Assembly (NCBI GenBank): GCA_001510575.1
Contig: LNGK01000007.1
Location: 2,164,151-2,228,150 of the forward strand
DNA: 64,000 nucleotides
From: Knoxdaviesia capensis
Taxonomy: Eukaryota; Ascomycota; Sordariomycetes; Microascales; Gondwanamycetaceae
Reading direction: 5' to 3'
This document shows positions 23,490 to 34,236 of the stretch, one piece after another (the stretch's first letter is position 1; each line of letters starts with the position of its first letter). The position numbers and the translations under genes were made by a program. The notes under the pieces are model-generated. The model had not been told where the DNA came from and did not search any database. It saw nothing but the letters and a program-made list of their open reading frames with translations.

Positions 23490-24803
23490 TTTCATTTTTG
23501 ATTTTTTTTCTCCTTCCATCTTCCTCAACTCTCTATCTTTTTCCCTCAAGATATTCAAATAGCGAGGATTCGTGATTTTCTTTTTCTTCTTTCTTTCAAC
23601 CTATCTCTGTGCCGTGCTGGATCTGCGAACGCTGTTTGACACAGCTCCAGTAATTCGGTTCTGCATTGGCCAACGCGGCTGGTTGACAAACACGGAAATT
23701 GTGTGCCGTCATCCGGATCCAGCGAGTGCTGCCAAACGAGGAACAAACCGTGGACCAGCCGTCGTGTGATGTTCAATGAAAAATTTTCAAATAACCAAAA
23801 ATATAGGGGGTGGGAGTAGGGGTTTCTCCAATTCTTAGGGGTGCCGAATCCTGATGTTGATGAGAGTTCTGAAAACTTTTGAACAGGCCGGGGGCATGAT
23901 TTCTGCTCAGGATTGACCCAACGAGACATGTCACACAAAGCTTTTCCTTCAAGATGTCTTGGAGAAAGAAATCCCGTTGCGACAGTATCCATCCTCCTTA
24001 CCGCCCTTCTAAATCCGTCGCTGCGGCCGCTGAGACGCGGGCCGGATGCCTCATTGCCCTTACGCGGCGGGAGACGGGGGAAAAGACCCTCCAAGGTTGC
24101 ACAGGCGCGTCTCTTCTTCTGTTTGCGTGACCAGAGACATCATGGATGAGAGGCGCACAGAATTTGCGGTGAGGGGGGAGCTACAGCGCAACGTGGGATA
24201 TACCATGGCAAGACGTGGGTTAAACGTAGTAGTGGAGGGCAAGAAACGATCGTTGGGAAGCACAGGAGATGACGGGCTGCGCAGTTGGCCGTGTTTCATT
24301 CAGACATTCTTCTTTTCCTGGTTGGTGTGTCTTTCACCGGCTGTCATCTCGGCTTATATCGCTTCCCCGTGCAGGTGGAAGGAGAAAGAAGCTCTGGTCT
24401 GTAGCTGGGCCCGATCCTGGTGGCACACGATGGGCCTCCGGATGCACGCTGTGTCTCCCCTCCAACCAAACGAGCTCTCCGAGGAGAATACGCTCGACAT
24501 CAAGATTGCGGTGAGGAGACGTCGTACAGAATCCTCTTGTCACCAGCGTCGTTTCGCCCTCCGTGCAACACTCCGCCTCGCTTCCCCGACTGACACTACC
24601 CGGTTCCGGGGAAGCCTTTTGTGGCGGGACACAGAGAGAGGCCGTCCGTAAGGCGAAGTCCAGGTTCACACACAGCATTACGGCAGAATATGTCTCGTTT
24701 TGTTCTTTTCCTACGTCAGATGAAAAAAGGCCAACGAAGAGACCAGCGACGCGTAGATGACAGGATATCGGTGGGGGTTCTAGGACCATGCTTCCACCGC
24801 ATT
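23490..24803. other. Intergenic region, no gene seen
   Basis: It starts with a T run (about 23490-23510) immediately after tRNA-Glu, suitable as an RNA polymerase III terminator. The minus-strand frame at 23555-24094 has no motif and is not called. Confidence 0.55.
23497..23512 (+). terminator. Pol III T-run after tRNA-Glu
   Basis: Runs of five and nine T residues follow the tRNA within about 20 bases, the usual Pol III stop signal. Confidence 0.6.
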
Positions 24804-25962
24804 CTACAGCCGTGCCTCGGCCTCGGCCACGCGCTCCTTCTGCACCGCAAAGCCGTGCCGCGGCGCATGCACTCTGACAGCCTGGCCGGCGGGCGTGGCC
24901 ACCTCGAACACGACCTCCCCGGCGTCGAGGCCCACCAGCACGCCCGTGTCCTTGTGCGAGCTGCCCGAGTCGACCGGCCACACCACCACGCGGTCGCCGC
25001 GCTGCAGGCCCTGCGCCTGCACCACGCCGTCAACGCCATCGACGGCCGGCGGCGGGCCGTCCAGCGCCGGCGCGCCCAGGATGGCGACGACCGCCTGCGG
25101 ACCCGATACGGTCGTCGGCGCGGGGGCGGTCCTGCGGGCCGCGGCCGTGGCGGTCTGGAACCGCTGGATCCACGCATGGGTGCGCGGATACGCCGCCGGC
25201 GAGAAGGCGTCCGCCGGCAGCGCGCCCGGCAGGCCGCAGAGCCAGTGGAACGGCCACACGGCGTCGATGTCCGCCAGCGACGGGCCGGCGGCCGCGGCGC
25301 CGCCCAGCACCCAGGCACGGCCGTCGGCCAGCAGCACGTGCTCGAGGAACTCGAAGGCAGCACGCGTCTCGACGAGCGCGGCAGCGCGCCCGCGCGCCAT
25401 CGACGCGGGCGACAGGTCGGCGGCGTGGAAGAAGCCGCTGCGGTCGGCGTAGTAGGCGGGCGACTGCAGCAGCGGGAGGTCGGGCGGGAGCAGGGCGGCC
25501 GCGTGTTGGAAGATCTGGGTGTCGGTGGTGAACGACTGCAGCAGGCGTTGGGCGGCTTGCGGGGACAGCCCGGTGGGGGTGCTGCCGGCGGCGGCGGCGG
25601 CCGGCGGTGGCGGGAGGAGCGGGGCGCGCCAGGCGGGGCTGGTGAGCGACTCCAGCTTGGCGAGGATCAGCCGGGTGTCGAAGAACACGTCGCGGTTGAT
25701 GGCGACGATGGGGATGCGGCGGTGGCGGAGGCCGAGCGCGGCGATGTCCGGGCGCGGGAGCAGCGGCGGTTGGATCTGGCGGGAGGGGTTAGTTGAATAT
25801 GGCCAGGCCACCGGTGGGTTTTTTGCGGGCGGGAACGCGTAGAAGCGCCGGACTTACACACTGCGAATAGGGGATTCCGCGGAGGGCCAAGTACCACGTC
25901 ACCCGGCGGGCGTACGGTGAGTACGGGTAGTGGTAGACGACGATTTTGATATCAGTGGCCAT
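24804..25962 (-). CDS. Glutathione S-transferase-like protein with extra C-terminal domain
   Basis: Exons 25962-25858 and 25775-24804 give 358 residues. The intron is 82 bases (GTAAGT donor, CGCCAG acceptor, phase 0). The N-terminus (MATDIKIVVYHYPYSPYARR) and the segments LPRPDIAALGLRHRRIPIVAI and FFDTRLILAKLES form the thioredoxin-like GST N-terminal domain, with the expected cis-Pro in RRIP. Residues about 85-245 are the helical part. The last ~100 residues are predicted beta-rich (GDRVVVWPVDSG, TGVLVGLDAGEVVFEVATP), which is not part of a classical GST and resembles the extra region of fungal GST-like proteins annotated as domains of unknown function. Likely cytosolic. Catalysis is unproven: the usual catalytic Ser/Tyr/Cys cannot be assigned by eye. 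Confidence 0.85.
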
Positions 25963-26820
25963 GGTGTGTCTTTTTCTTTTCCTTTGTTTGGGGTGTAATG
26001 TGTAAAAAACCCAGTGATCACGATCGTGGGATATATTTTGAAGTTGTCGATGCCGGTGTCTTGCAGATGCAAAGTTTGGGGTCAAGTCCAAAGCACGTGC
26101 GTATTTGGCTTCCGGCCGGACCCCGGATTAATCATAGCCGACTCCCGAAATGCGGAGAAGCAATGTAGTGTGTACATGTGCCGCTGTGTATTCTGTGCGA
26201 CGATACAGGTACCTGTACATGCATCTGGCACTAACACACTATTTTGATCCAACCCGTGAATCAACTATATCGAGAAGAAACAATTGGTCTGCGAACTGCT
26301 CTGCTTCGGAGGCGAGGTTTATATTCTCAAGGGTATTTATCTATATCGTGATTATTGAATAGAGTGACCCTCGTTCTGAGAAAATATTCGGGAAGCCAGA
26401 TGATGTATTGTCACCCAGGGCTTGCACTTACACATAGCATCCGATCTGGGCCTCCGGGAACACATCAGATTGGACGCCGAACCCCGGTTGGTCTTTTCCG
26501 ATGTGGCGCGGTGTTGCTGGTCTCACCGGGTGGGAGGGTTCTTCCGGGGACTTTTGTTCAAGGAAAGGACGTGGGTCTCCGGCGTAGTGTGTGCCGGGAT
26601 GGGATTGGAGGTCTGACTGGCGGGGCGGATCTCCGGGCGTTTCGGTCCGGGTTCTGCGCCGCCTCGTAATTCGGTGGTCCCGGGCCGATGTCCAAAAGAT
26701 AGCTGTGAGTAGCTCCGATGACGAGTCTCTGCTCCTGCGGGAATCCACTGTACACACCTGATACCAGCACTTGGAGTCCAGGCTCAAACTCTTAATAGCG
26801 GTATCATCAACCAATGCCTC
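25963..26820. other. Promoter side of the GST-like gene
   Basis: Non-coding, with a 12-bp perfect palindrome ACAGGTACCTGT (26205-26216) within a GTAC-rich patch (26170-26220). No gene is called up to 26820. Confidence 0.5.
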
Positions 26821-27045
26821 ATGAGCGACAACAAGCTGATCGGCACCTGGTACGGCAGCGGCCAGCTCTACCAGGCCAACTTTTGGCTGGAGGACTACTG
26901 GGACGGCAAGAGCCCGAATTTCTCCTTGAAGGGATCCACGCACCAGGTTTTTGGCGATCACTTTGCAGGTTTCGATGGGTACACGGTCTGCTCAAGGTAT
27001 ATAGCACGGGCATTCTATAGAAAGGTAGAAACCAAGGCAAACTGA
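26821..27045 (+). CDS. Orphan ORF, possible exon or gene remnant (74 aa)
   Basis: Begins at ATG 26821 and runs 74 codons; the frame is open back to 26719. The segment KLIGTWYGSGQLYQANFWLE and following DYWDGKSPNFSLKG has the aromatic-rich, non-repetitive look of a real folded protein, unlike the simple-repeat frames nearby. In-frame sequence upstream of the ATG (ALGVQAQTLNSGIINQCL) also looks coding, so the ATG may be internal to an exon. The C-terminal part after FAGFDG looks less coding, so a donor near 26997 (GTATAT) is possible. No family recognised. It is a fragment, a small gene, or chance. Confidence 0.3.
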   Translation: MSDNKLIGTWYGSGQLYQANFWLEDYWDGKSPNFSLKGSTHQVFGDHFAGFDGYTVCSRYIARAFYRKVETKAN

Positions 27046-27130
27046 CTGTCCAAATAGTCCACTATGGCCATGTATCCTAGTAATAGTTGATAATATGGGG
27101 CAGGTAACACCAGCCCCTGACTCGTGCAGA

Positions 27131-28586
27131 CTACATACACCCCCACAACCACGCGATGGTATTCTGATCGGTACTGTTCTTGGTCCAGTCACCCGGCCCT
27201 TCCTCGCGCCACACCCTCTCGCGCGCGCGGAACGAGTAGAACATGTTCTCGGGATCGTCCACCCAGCGGTCCCAGCGCGGCCAGCGGCCGGCCAGCACGA
27301 AGGCCTCGAGCAGGTCGTGGGCGGCGATGGTGGCCGTGTCCCACAGCACGTACGCCGCGTCGCGGTGGCCCTGTTCGAACGCGTGCAGGCTCCATTCGCT
27401 GACGTGGCGGCCCAGGTGCAGCGCGCGCCAGATCGTGTACGCGCCCTCGTCGGTGTCCCAGGCGTCGGTCTGGCAGCCGCGGGTCCTCAGGAAGTCGGAT
27501 TGCGGCGTGAACTCGAGGTACTGGTTGCTGTCCTTCCAGAGTCTTTGGAGGGCGAGCGGGAAGTCGGCGTATGGCTTGGTGAGGGCGTGGCTCATCATCG
27601 ACCTCGCGGTGAAGGAGTCGGACTTGACGAGGTGGTGGACGAAGGCAATGCCTTGCGAGAGCTAGAGATGGGTTCAGTCAGCCACGGCTCCTATATCTCA
27701 GGAAGAATAGCACATTCTATCTGAGCTAGATCCGGGAATGGAATGGTCAGCTCACCCATATTTCTCTCCATGGGGGAGCACTGCTGGGACGGAACTCGGG
27801 GCTTTCGTAGTGGAAGTAGTTATGCCAGACACTCCCAAACTTGACATCATAAGCAAAAATCTCGAAAGTCGCTAAATACAGAACGTGTCAGTCAGCCCCT
27901 CAGAACCAAGCCAAAAAGAAAGACCGACTTGACAAACCTTTCGAGACCTCTTCAACGAGGAAGTCGGACGCACACGCAACCTGCTCAATCTCCCACGGCG
28001 GGATCGAAGCAAAGAACTCCCGCTCGAGATCCACCAGCCCGACCGGCCTGTCCGGCACCGCGTGACGCGCAAATGGCACGCGGAAGAGCATGTAGAAGAT
28101 CTCCAGGCGGTAGAACGCGCGGCAGAACCGCAGCTGCTCGACCGCTGACAGGCCCGTCTTCTCGGTGTCGGGCGCGGGGCGGCGCGCCCAGAGCTGGCGT
28201 GACCGCCACGCACGATTGGCGAACACGGCCGCCATGACCTCGATGGCCGCGTGCGTGCTCGCCATGCGCCGCAGCCGCGCCACGTCGTGCGTGAGGAAGC
28301 GGGCGGCAAGGGCCGCCGGGTCGGCGCGGAGTGTGTGGACCAGCGCCGCGGCCGCGGCCGGGGCGCCGTCGCGGAGCTGCGGCAGCTGGGACGCCTCCAG
28401 CGCGGCGACCGCGTACGGCAGCAGGGCGGGGGTGACCAGGTGCCGCAGGGTGGATTTCTCGTACAGCTTGTGGGCCGCGTGGATGTGGCGGCAGCTGAGC
28501 ACGGCGGCCTGCAGCGCACCCAGGGTGTCGAGGTACCGCAGAATCTCCGCGATTGTCTCCGGCGGGATGTCGACGATGCGGGCCAT
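27131..28586 (-). CDS. F-box domain protein
   Basis: Three exons, 28586-27938, 27871-27756 and 27661-27131, give 431 residues. Introns are 66 bases (donor GTTTGT) and 94 bases (donor GTGAGC, acceptor CTCTAG), and all phases agree. The F-box is at residues 1-45: VDIPPETIAEILRYLDTLGA then LQAAVLSCRHIHAA. F-box proteins bring substrates to SCF ubiquitin ligases by binding Skp1 through this motif. The remaining ~380 residues are helical, with WEIEQVACASDFLVEEVSK and, in exon 3, a WDTATIAAHDLLEAF segment. I see no WD40 or leucine-rich repeats, so the substrate class is unknown. The start MARIVDIPPE is preferred over an upstream ATG because it places the F-box at the N-terminus. Many fungi have large families of such single F-box proteins. 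Confidence 0.85.
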
Positions 28587-28933
28587 GGTTGAGGTCGTGG
28601 TTCTCCGGGGGATTGATTCCGAAGTATCCGATAGGGGTCTGGGGGAACAGGTCATTTCAACGCTAGCTGACTAAGTTCGGGAGACGTGGCTGGATGTGGA
28701 TATTTCGTGGCCGGGTCCGGGTGAGCGCCGGGGCAGGGCGCTGAAATAAGCTGGGAAAATCAAAGGTCCCGGCGTCTAACATGGTTCCATGAACCAGTCA
28801 TTAGATATCGGGAAACACGAGATGAGCCATTTTCTAGTCTCCCCACAGACTGTGATCTCCTGGTTCATGACTGGATAGGACTGTCAATGATGAGAGGGCC
28901 ACTGGCATGAATCGTGGCTGAGAGTTGACACCA

Positions 28934-28947
28934 TAACCCTAACCCTA
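28934..28947. promoter_or_regulatory. Telobox (TAACCCTAACCCTA)
   Basis: Two tandem telomere-type units about 350 bases upstream of the F-box gene start codon. Confidence 0.45.
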
Positions 28948-29685
28948 GCATGTAACAACCACGGAGCAAACGCAGCAAGGTTCGGGACGCTGGATGACTT
29001 GTAGCCGGGAGCATGGTCCCGCATCGGCCTCGGTATGAAGACCGGCGCCAAACGTGGAGAAGGGCATGTTTCGGTGTCCTGCGAGGGATGACTTGGTGTC
29101 TGCTGGGTTATATGGAGTGTTGAATGTGGCGCCAGCTATAGGAAGCTAATGGAGCGGCCTCTTTCTCCACAGAGGCCAAGTATAACACATTCCTGATTTC
29201 TTTCATGAAATACAAGTCAACCGCAGCCAACGGCGGTCAACTGATAACATGATATTCCGGGGCCGTGTGAACCCCGAGTCAACGCCCGAGCATGTCCCGG
29301 GGCCCGGAAGCACGTGGATGGCGGCCCAGGAGCAAACGCCCATGGAAGGGGTTCGTTTGGGCGGCAGGTTCCGGTGCAGAAGTCGAACACCTTGTACAGG
29401 GACATTCGGAGGGCCAAATCTGGAGTACGCGTGTCCCCAACACACGGTATTTTTGGATGAAGTCGCTGGCTGAATCTGGCTTTTACCCACCGTGCCATGC
29501 CCCCCCATTCCCAAGTTCAGGGCCAAAAGAGGGTAATATTTCCCAATATAAAAAGACGAGACGAACGGCGGCCCCCCTGGCAGAGTCATCACTCGATCAT
29601 CGCAGGCCGCAGCTGAACGACAGATGTGGTCAAGCGGTCGTCACAGGGGCGAAACGAAGGATTGGACAATACGACGCTTTGGTAC

Positions 29686-29686
<1 letters not shown>

Positions 29687-29716
<30 letters not shown>
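29687..29716. repeat. AC dinucleotide microsatellite
   Basis: Fifteen uninterrupted AC units. Confidence 0.85.
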
Positions 29717-29718
<2 letters not shown>

Positions 29719-32178
29719 CGAGAATCTAAAAATACTGGGGAAGAGGTATCTAGCTGCTGGTCGCCTTCTTCTGGGCTGGTTTAGGCTGGGGAGAGTCTTG
29801 GGAATCGAGGAATCTAAGGCCGAGAAGAGACAAGTCTTCGCTTGCTGGTCTCTCCCCTCCCCCCCACCTCCCCAAAGAGAACAAAAAGGGACAAGACACC
29901 AGGTACCAGATACAGATACGAAGGGCTGTTCATGCGCTGCCAAGAGCCGAAAACTACCGGATATTTTGAGGAGGTAGATGGGAGACAAAAAATCCCGGAC
30001 GGACGAACGGTGTAAGTTAGTCGAGGAGTGGTACACCAAAGGATTATATCGAAGAGTGGCGAAAAGGAGGGAGCAGAGATGGATGCCACGTTCATCCACG
30101 GACGTTTTCTGTTCTTATCACGGCCGATTTCACAGGAGAAGGGAGACGAAGAATATGTACATACATGTACTGATGTACTGTACTGTATGGAGGTACATGC
30201 AGAGAGAACGGAACGGATGATAAAGGAATGCTTGAACTCCCGGAAAGTTGCAAAGATACTGAAGACAACTGACAGAACGAAACATCTCCAGATTGATGCC
30301 TAAGACCCAAGGCTTCAATGGCTCCCCTCACGACGACACCGGAATTGATTGGCTGGCCAAAACCCTCAGGCTCCAAAATCCCCAAAATTCCAGTGGACTA
30401 GCTCTTCCCTCGTCTCTTTCTCTTTTATGGACCTATCAGACGTCGGCGATATCGCGTACAGGTACAAGAGCGACAAAAGGCAGGCGCTACCCAAGTCACC
30501 TATCCAGAACCTTCCTTCCCTGCTTCCTTCCCTTCCCCCTCTACCGGAGCCGATAGCCAGGGCCACAGAAGATGGATATAGAACGAGAAAGAGGAAGAGC
30601 AAAGGCAGGCACTCCCTAACACGGCAAAGAGGGGGACGTGATTTGATCCTCCCTGGAACAACGGAACATGACGAAACGAGAAACAGACGAAAAAGAAAAC
30701 GTGAGATTTCGCGAGGAGCATTGACGGTTACGTCATTGCGCGGTCACTGGTGTTTGGGTGTGCTGGGGTGGGCTTTCTTTTTGGTTTCTTTTTTTGGGCG
30801 GCAGTGGAACTTGTGTTCGTGTCCTGTGGCCAGCCAGCCAGACAGGAAAGAAACAGAAAGGAAGAAAGAGACCAGTAATAAAAGCATGCACAGCTTTTTG
30901 TTCCAAGACCCAGAAAAACGGACAGAAACGCCGAGTGCGCACGGTGGAGGGACACTGTGTACATCTGCACAGTGACAACACAGTGCTGCGGGTCTCTTTG
31001 ACGATTTCTCTGTGATTTTCGCGAAGAGAAGAAAGAAAGAAAAGATATGGGTCTCCTCCCCTCCCCCTCTCTGTTCAGAATCGTGAAATGCCGACATCTA
31101 CAGTAGATACCGGAGTTTGCTGATGGTATTCTTGGCAGCTATGACAGGAACATTGTACACCTGGATTCTTGCAAACTTCAGACGTGAAGAGCCAAGCGGG
31201 TTGGCGAAAGCCCGGAAGCCGTATTACTATCACGTGTGGAAATATCACGTGTGCTGGAGACTGGCTGGCGGGGGTTTGACGATAAGCCGTGGTGGCGTCT
31301 TGTTTATTTGGCCGTCTTGATCGCGACATCCTGCAGATATATCCTTGGTTATTCAGACGATTTCCTTCCGGGGAGGCGTTTTTGGTTCTTTTCCCCTCAC
31401 TTGTCCAGTGGCAATCTGGGCACGAATTGGTCAGCACTGGGGGCAAGGCGGGATTGTTTGACAGACAGACAGACCGACCGACAGACAGCAGACGGCAGAC
31501 ATATGTTCAATGTGGGAAGAACACGAGACGGAGGCACAAGAAATGAGGATTGGCCTAATAACAGACACAAGTATTTTGGTGACAAGACATCTGCTATCAC
31601 AGGCGTGACACAGCGAAGCCGACAGCGGGAGGATCATGTTTGTGCTCTTTGCAGAGCTGAGAGACTTTGTGCTATACTGCATCCCATACATCCTTACTGA
31701 ACATTCATGCATGATATGCACGAGTCCACACACATGTTGATGTACCTGTACCTGCAAGCTCCCAAGAACACGAAGGCGAATCATCTTTGCTGACAGGCAA
31801 TATAGCGGTGGCCGGCATGATACTCGTAACCTTTGAGTGGTTGGCCACCGATCGTCCCCTGCTGATGTTCATTCTTGCAGTTGAATGAGCATGGTTAGTC
31901 GTCATCGAAACAAGGTGGTGTAAGAGACCGAAGGAAGCAGGGCTGTCAGCGCAAACTCTGGAGTGCTGCGACAACGTGCTGGTGCGGCTGGATGCTTGTT
32001 ATACAGCTTCCATGTACATGTACTGAAAATATCGACAGCAGCGAGAAGTCACGAAAAATAAAAATAACAAAAAACAAAGATCCGGGGTGGATTCCGCAGC
32101 ATTTTGTGTCCATTCTTTGGGGGGACGGAAGCCCGGAGAGAGGAAGAGAACAAATTCAAATAAATAAATAAATAAATA

Positions 32179-32262
32179 GATGAAAAAAAAGAGAGAGAAA
32201 GAAAAAGAGAGAGAAAAAAAAGAGAGAGAAAAAAGAGAGAGAGAGAGAGAGAAAAAAAAAGA
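32179..32262. repeat. GA/A polypurine tract
   Basis: About 80 bases of almost pure A and G, alternating (GA)n with A runs, preceded by a short AAAT array (32158-32176). Confidence 0.8.
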
Positions 32263-32509
32263 GCGATCGCGTGCTCGCACGGTGTGGTATCGTGATACCA
32301 CGCATGTCACTTTACACGTGCAAAGTGCCCTGCTTATACATACACTGTGTGATTATCGGCACTCTGGGAACGGCCATGTAACACAGTGCCGGCACCACTG
32401 CCACATCTACCGTCCTCCGGAGGTTTGGGTACTTGGGCTCTCAATTAATAATGTAGCATTTCCAGACCCTGATCCGGGAGCATATTGGGGACATTATATG
32501 CCCAGGCAT

Positions 32510-32533
32510 GTACAGTACTGTACAGTACTGTAC
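32510..32533. repeat. 24-bp perfect palindrome built from TACAGTACTG
   Basis: Two tandem copies of the 10-base unit TACAGTACTG flanked by G and TAC give a sequence identical to its own reverse complement over 24 bases (GTAC at both ends and in the middle). Confidence 0.75.
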
Positions 32534-33897
32534 TTGTGGTAACTGTAAGGTATGTATCGTGCTGGTGGTTGATTCGTCGTCCCACGATTTCGATTTCTTG
32601 CGCCACTTTGGCTCTATTTTCCACCTTGCCCAAGCACAGTGCGCCCCAGAAAAAACCAGCCGGCCGGGCCATTGCCCAACATTCCGGGATTGTGCCGTTT
32701 TCTTCTCCTTTGCTGGGGATGGTTAAAGCCGTGCGCAGACGCTTTTGGCACTTTGCGCACCAAAAGAGTGGACCCGCTTATAACACACACACTCAAATTT
32801 TTTCTTATTTTCCCTATCTTTTTTTTCTGCTAGTTTCTGTTTGTCTCTACCATGAGCCGAAGGCACCTTCCCTCCCAAAAAACGAACCCAAGTCGATTCC
32901 CCCCCCAGTTAAATTCAGACCAAACGTCATATTTTTTTTTTCTTTCCCCCATCACCGCCTGGTGACGTCGTCTTTTCATTCTTCCTCCTTCACTTTTTTT
33001 TCTCCCTCTTGCTTCTCAACACCACACAGCATCAATAACCACCAACCTCTCAAGAGAGCTTGATACCGATCCCACTTACATTGATTTTTACGCCCGAAAA
33101 AAAAAGCTGCGGTTTTCCTCTCCCAAAAGGCCTTGATTTCTTTATCTCCTGGTGTCCAAAAAAGATTACCATTGGAATCTTTCGATTCTGATTGATCGTG
33201 ACTCGACGTAATCTTCACCATATCTCTTTTTTCTCTTCTGCTCTTCTCTCTGTGTGTATCGCCGACTTGTTCAGTTCCCGGATCACCGGAATTCAGTCGT
33301 TATTTTTTATAATTACTTATTCATTCGTCCATTATCGCTATCGTTATCGATTCTTTAATTCCATCTCTCCCCGTTTCAATCTCAATTCCCTTCGTTGATG
33401 AAAAAGACAAGTCCGGTTGCGGGAACACCACTTCAAAATCCTCGGCATCACCAGACTCGGCGACCAACGAACCAGAATCAAACAAACACGCAAACGCACA
33501 TTAAAGAAAGCGGAGCGGGTTGAATAAAAAGCACGGTATCAATCAGTCACTGAATCCAACCAACCGAACAATTACTCTTTGGGCAAAGCTTCGTGTCCTT
33601 CGTTGGGCTTGATAATACCACCTACCACCTTAATCTTCTATCTTCCCTCGCTTTTCTCTGAATATCGTCTAATCTCTTTTTGATCTTGCCCATTCTACCT
33701 TAATTCCAGCCTCTCAGATCAAGATCTGTTCTGTACCTATTTTGATTTCTTCTCCCGCTTTTACATTTCTATATTCTATTCTTACTCTTGTCTTCCTTCT
33801 CTTCTTCTTTCCACCCATCTATTCTTTTGCATCCTTCTTGCAAACCACCTACTGATTTAACTGATCCCCCCCCCTCGAACACTGCTTCTATATCTGG

Positions 33898-33972
33898 ATG
33901 CTCGCTTTTGTCTCACACCACTCACACATCTTCACTCTCAATTCAAATCAAACCCGTGCTCTCCTCTTTTGA
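33898..33972 (+). promoter_or_regulatory. Upstream ORF in the probable atfA leader (24 aa)
   Basis: ATG at 33898 followed by 24 codons (MLAFVSHHSH...) and TGA, ending 264 bases before the atfA start. I see no further ATG between it and the atfA start. Whether it is in the mRNA depends on the transcription start, which cannot be seen. Confidence 0.35.
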
Positions 33973-34236
33973 CACCCCGAAACTGGTCATTCTCCCTCTC
34001 CTACCATACAGCGACCTTCTTGGAACTTTGTTCGGAATCCGGATAGGATTTCGCGCATATCGACTCAAGTCTATATCGTCTTGGCCGTCTTATCGATTCC
34101 CTGTTGGCACTGAATACATTTTTATTCCTTTTCTTCTTTGCTGCTCGAGACTTTGGCTGTCTCTCCAAGCTGCCTTTACATCATCGAGCTTCTCTTATAA
34201 CAAGCCTTCTATATCCGTCCCTGTTGTACAAAAACC

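Larger units (their letters stand above)
28587..34236. other. 5.6 kb gene-free region between divergent F-box and atfA genes
   Basis: The longest gap in the window. It holds a telobox pair (28934), a 10-bp inverted repeat CATGAACCAG/CTGGTTCATG (28789-28798 and 28860-28869), an AC tract (29687-29716), GTAC-rich palindromic words (30156-30198, 32011-32025, 32510-32533), a GA/A purine tract (32179-32262) and, from about 33000, a pyrimidine-rich stretch that is probably the atfA promoter and leader. No ORF with family resemblance. Confidence 0.6.

Noticed and set aside
23555..24094. 179-residue minus-strand frame
   Set aside because: No recognisable domain, no signal peptide, uneven codon use, and not bounded by promoter-like context; kept as non-coding.
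24621..25796. 391-residue plus-strand frame
   Set aside because: Antisense shadow of the GST-like gene, Arg/Gly-rich without motifs.
28934..28947. Possible chromosome end because of CCCTAA repeats
   Set aside because: Only two units here and the sequence continues into ordinary genes on both sides; these are internal teloboxes.
30349..30975. 208-residue plus-strand frame
   Set aside because: Non-ATG start and low-complexity Lys/Arg content; no family resemblance.
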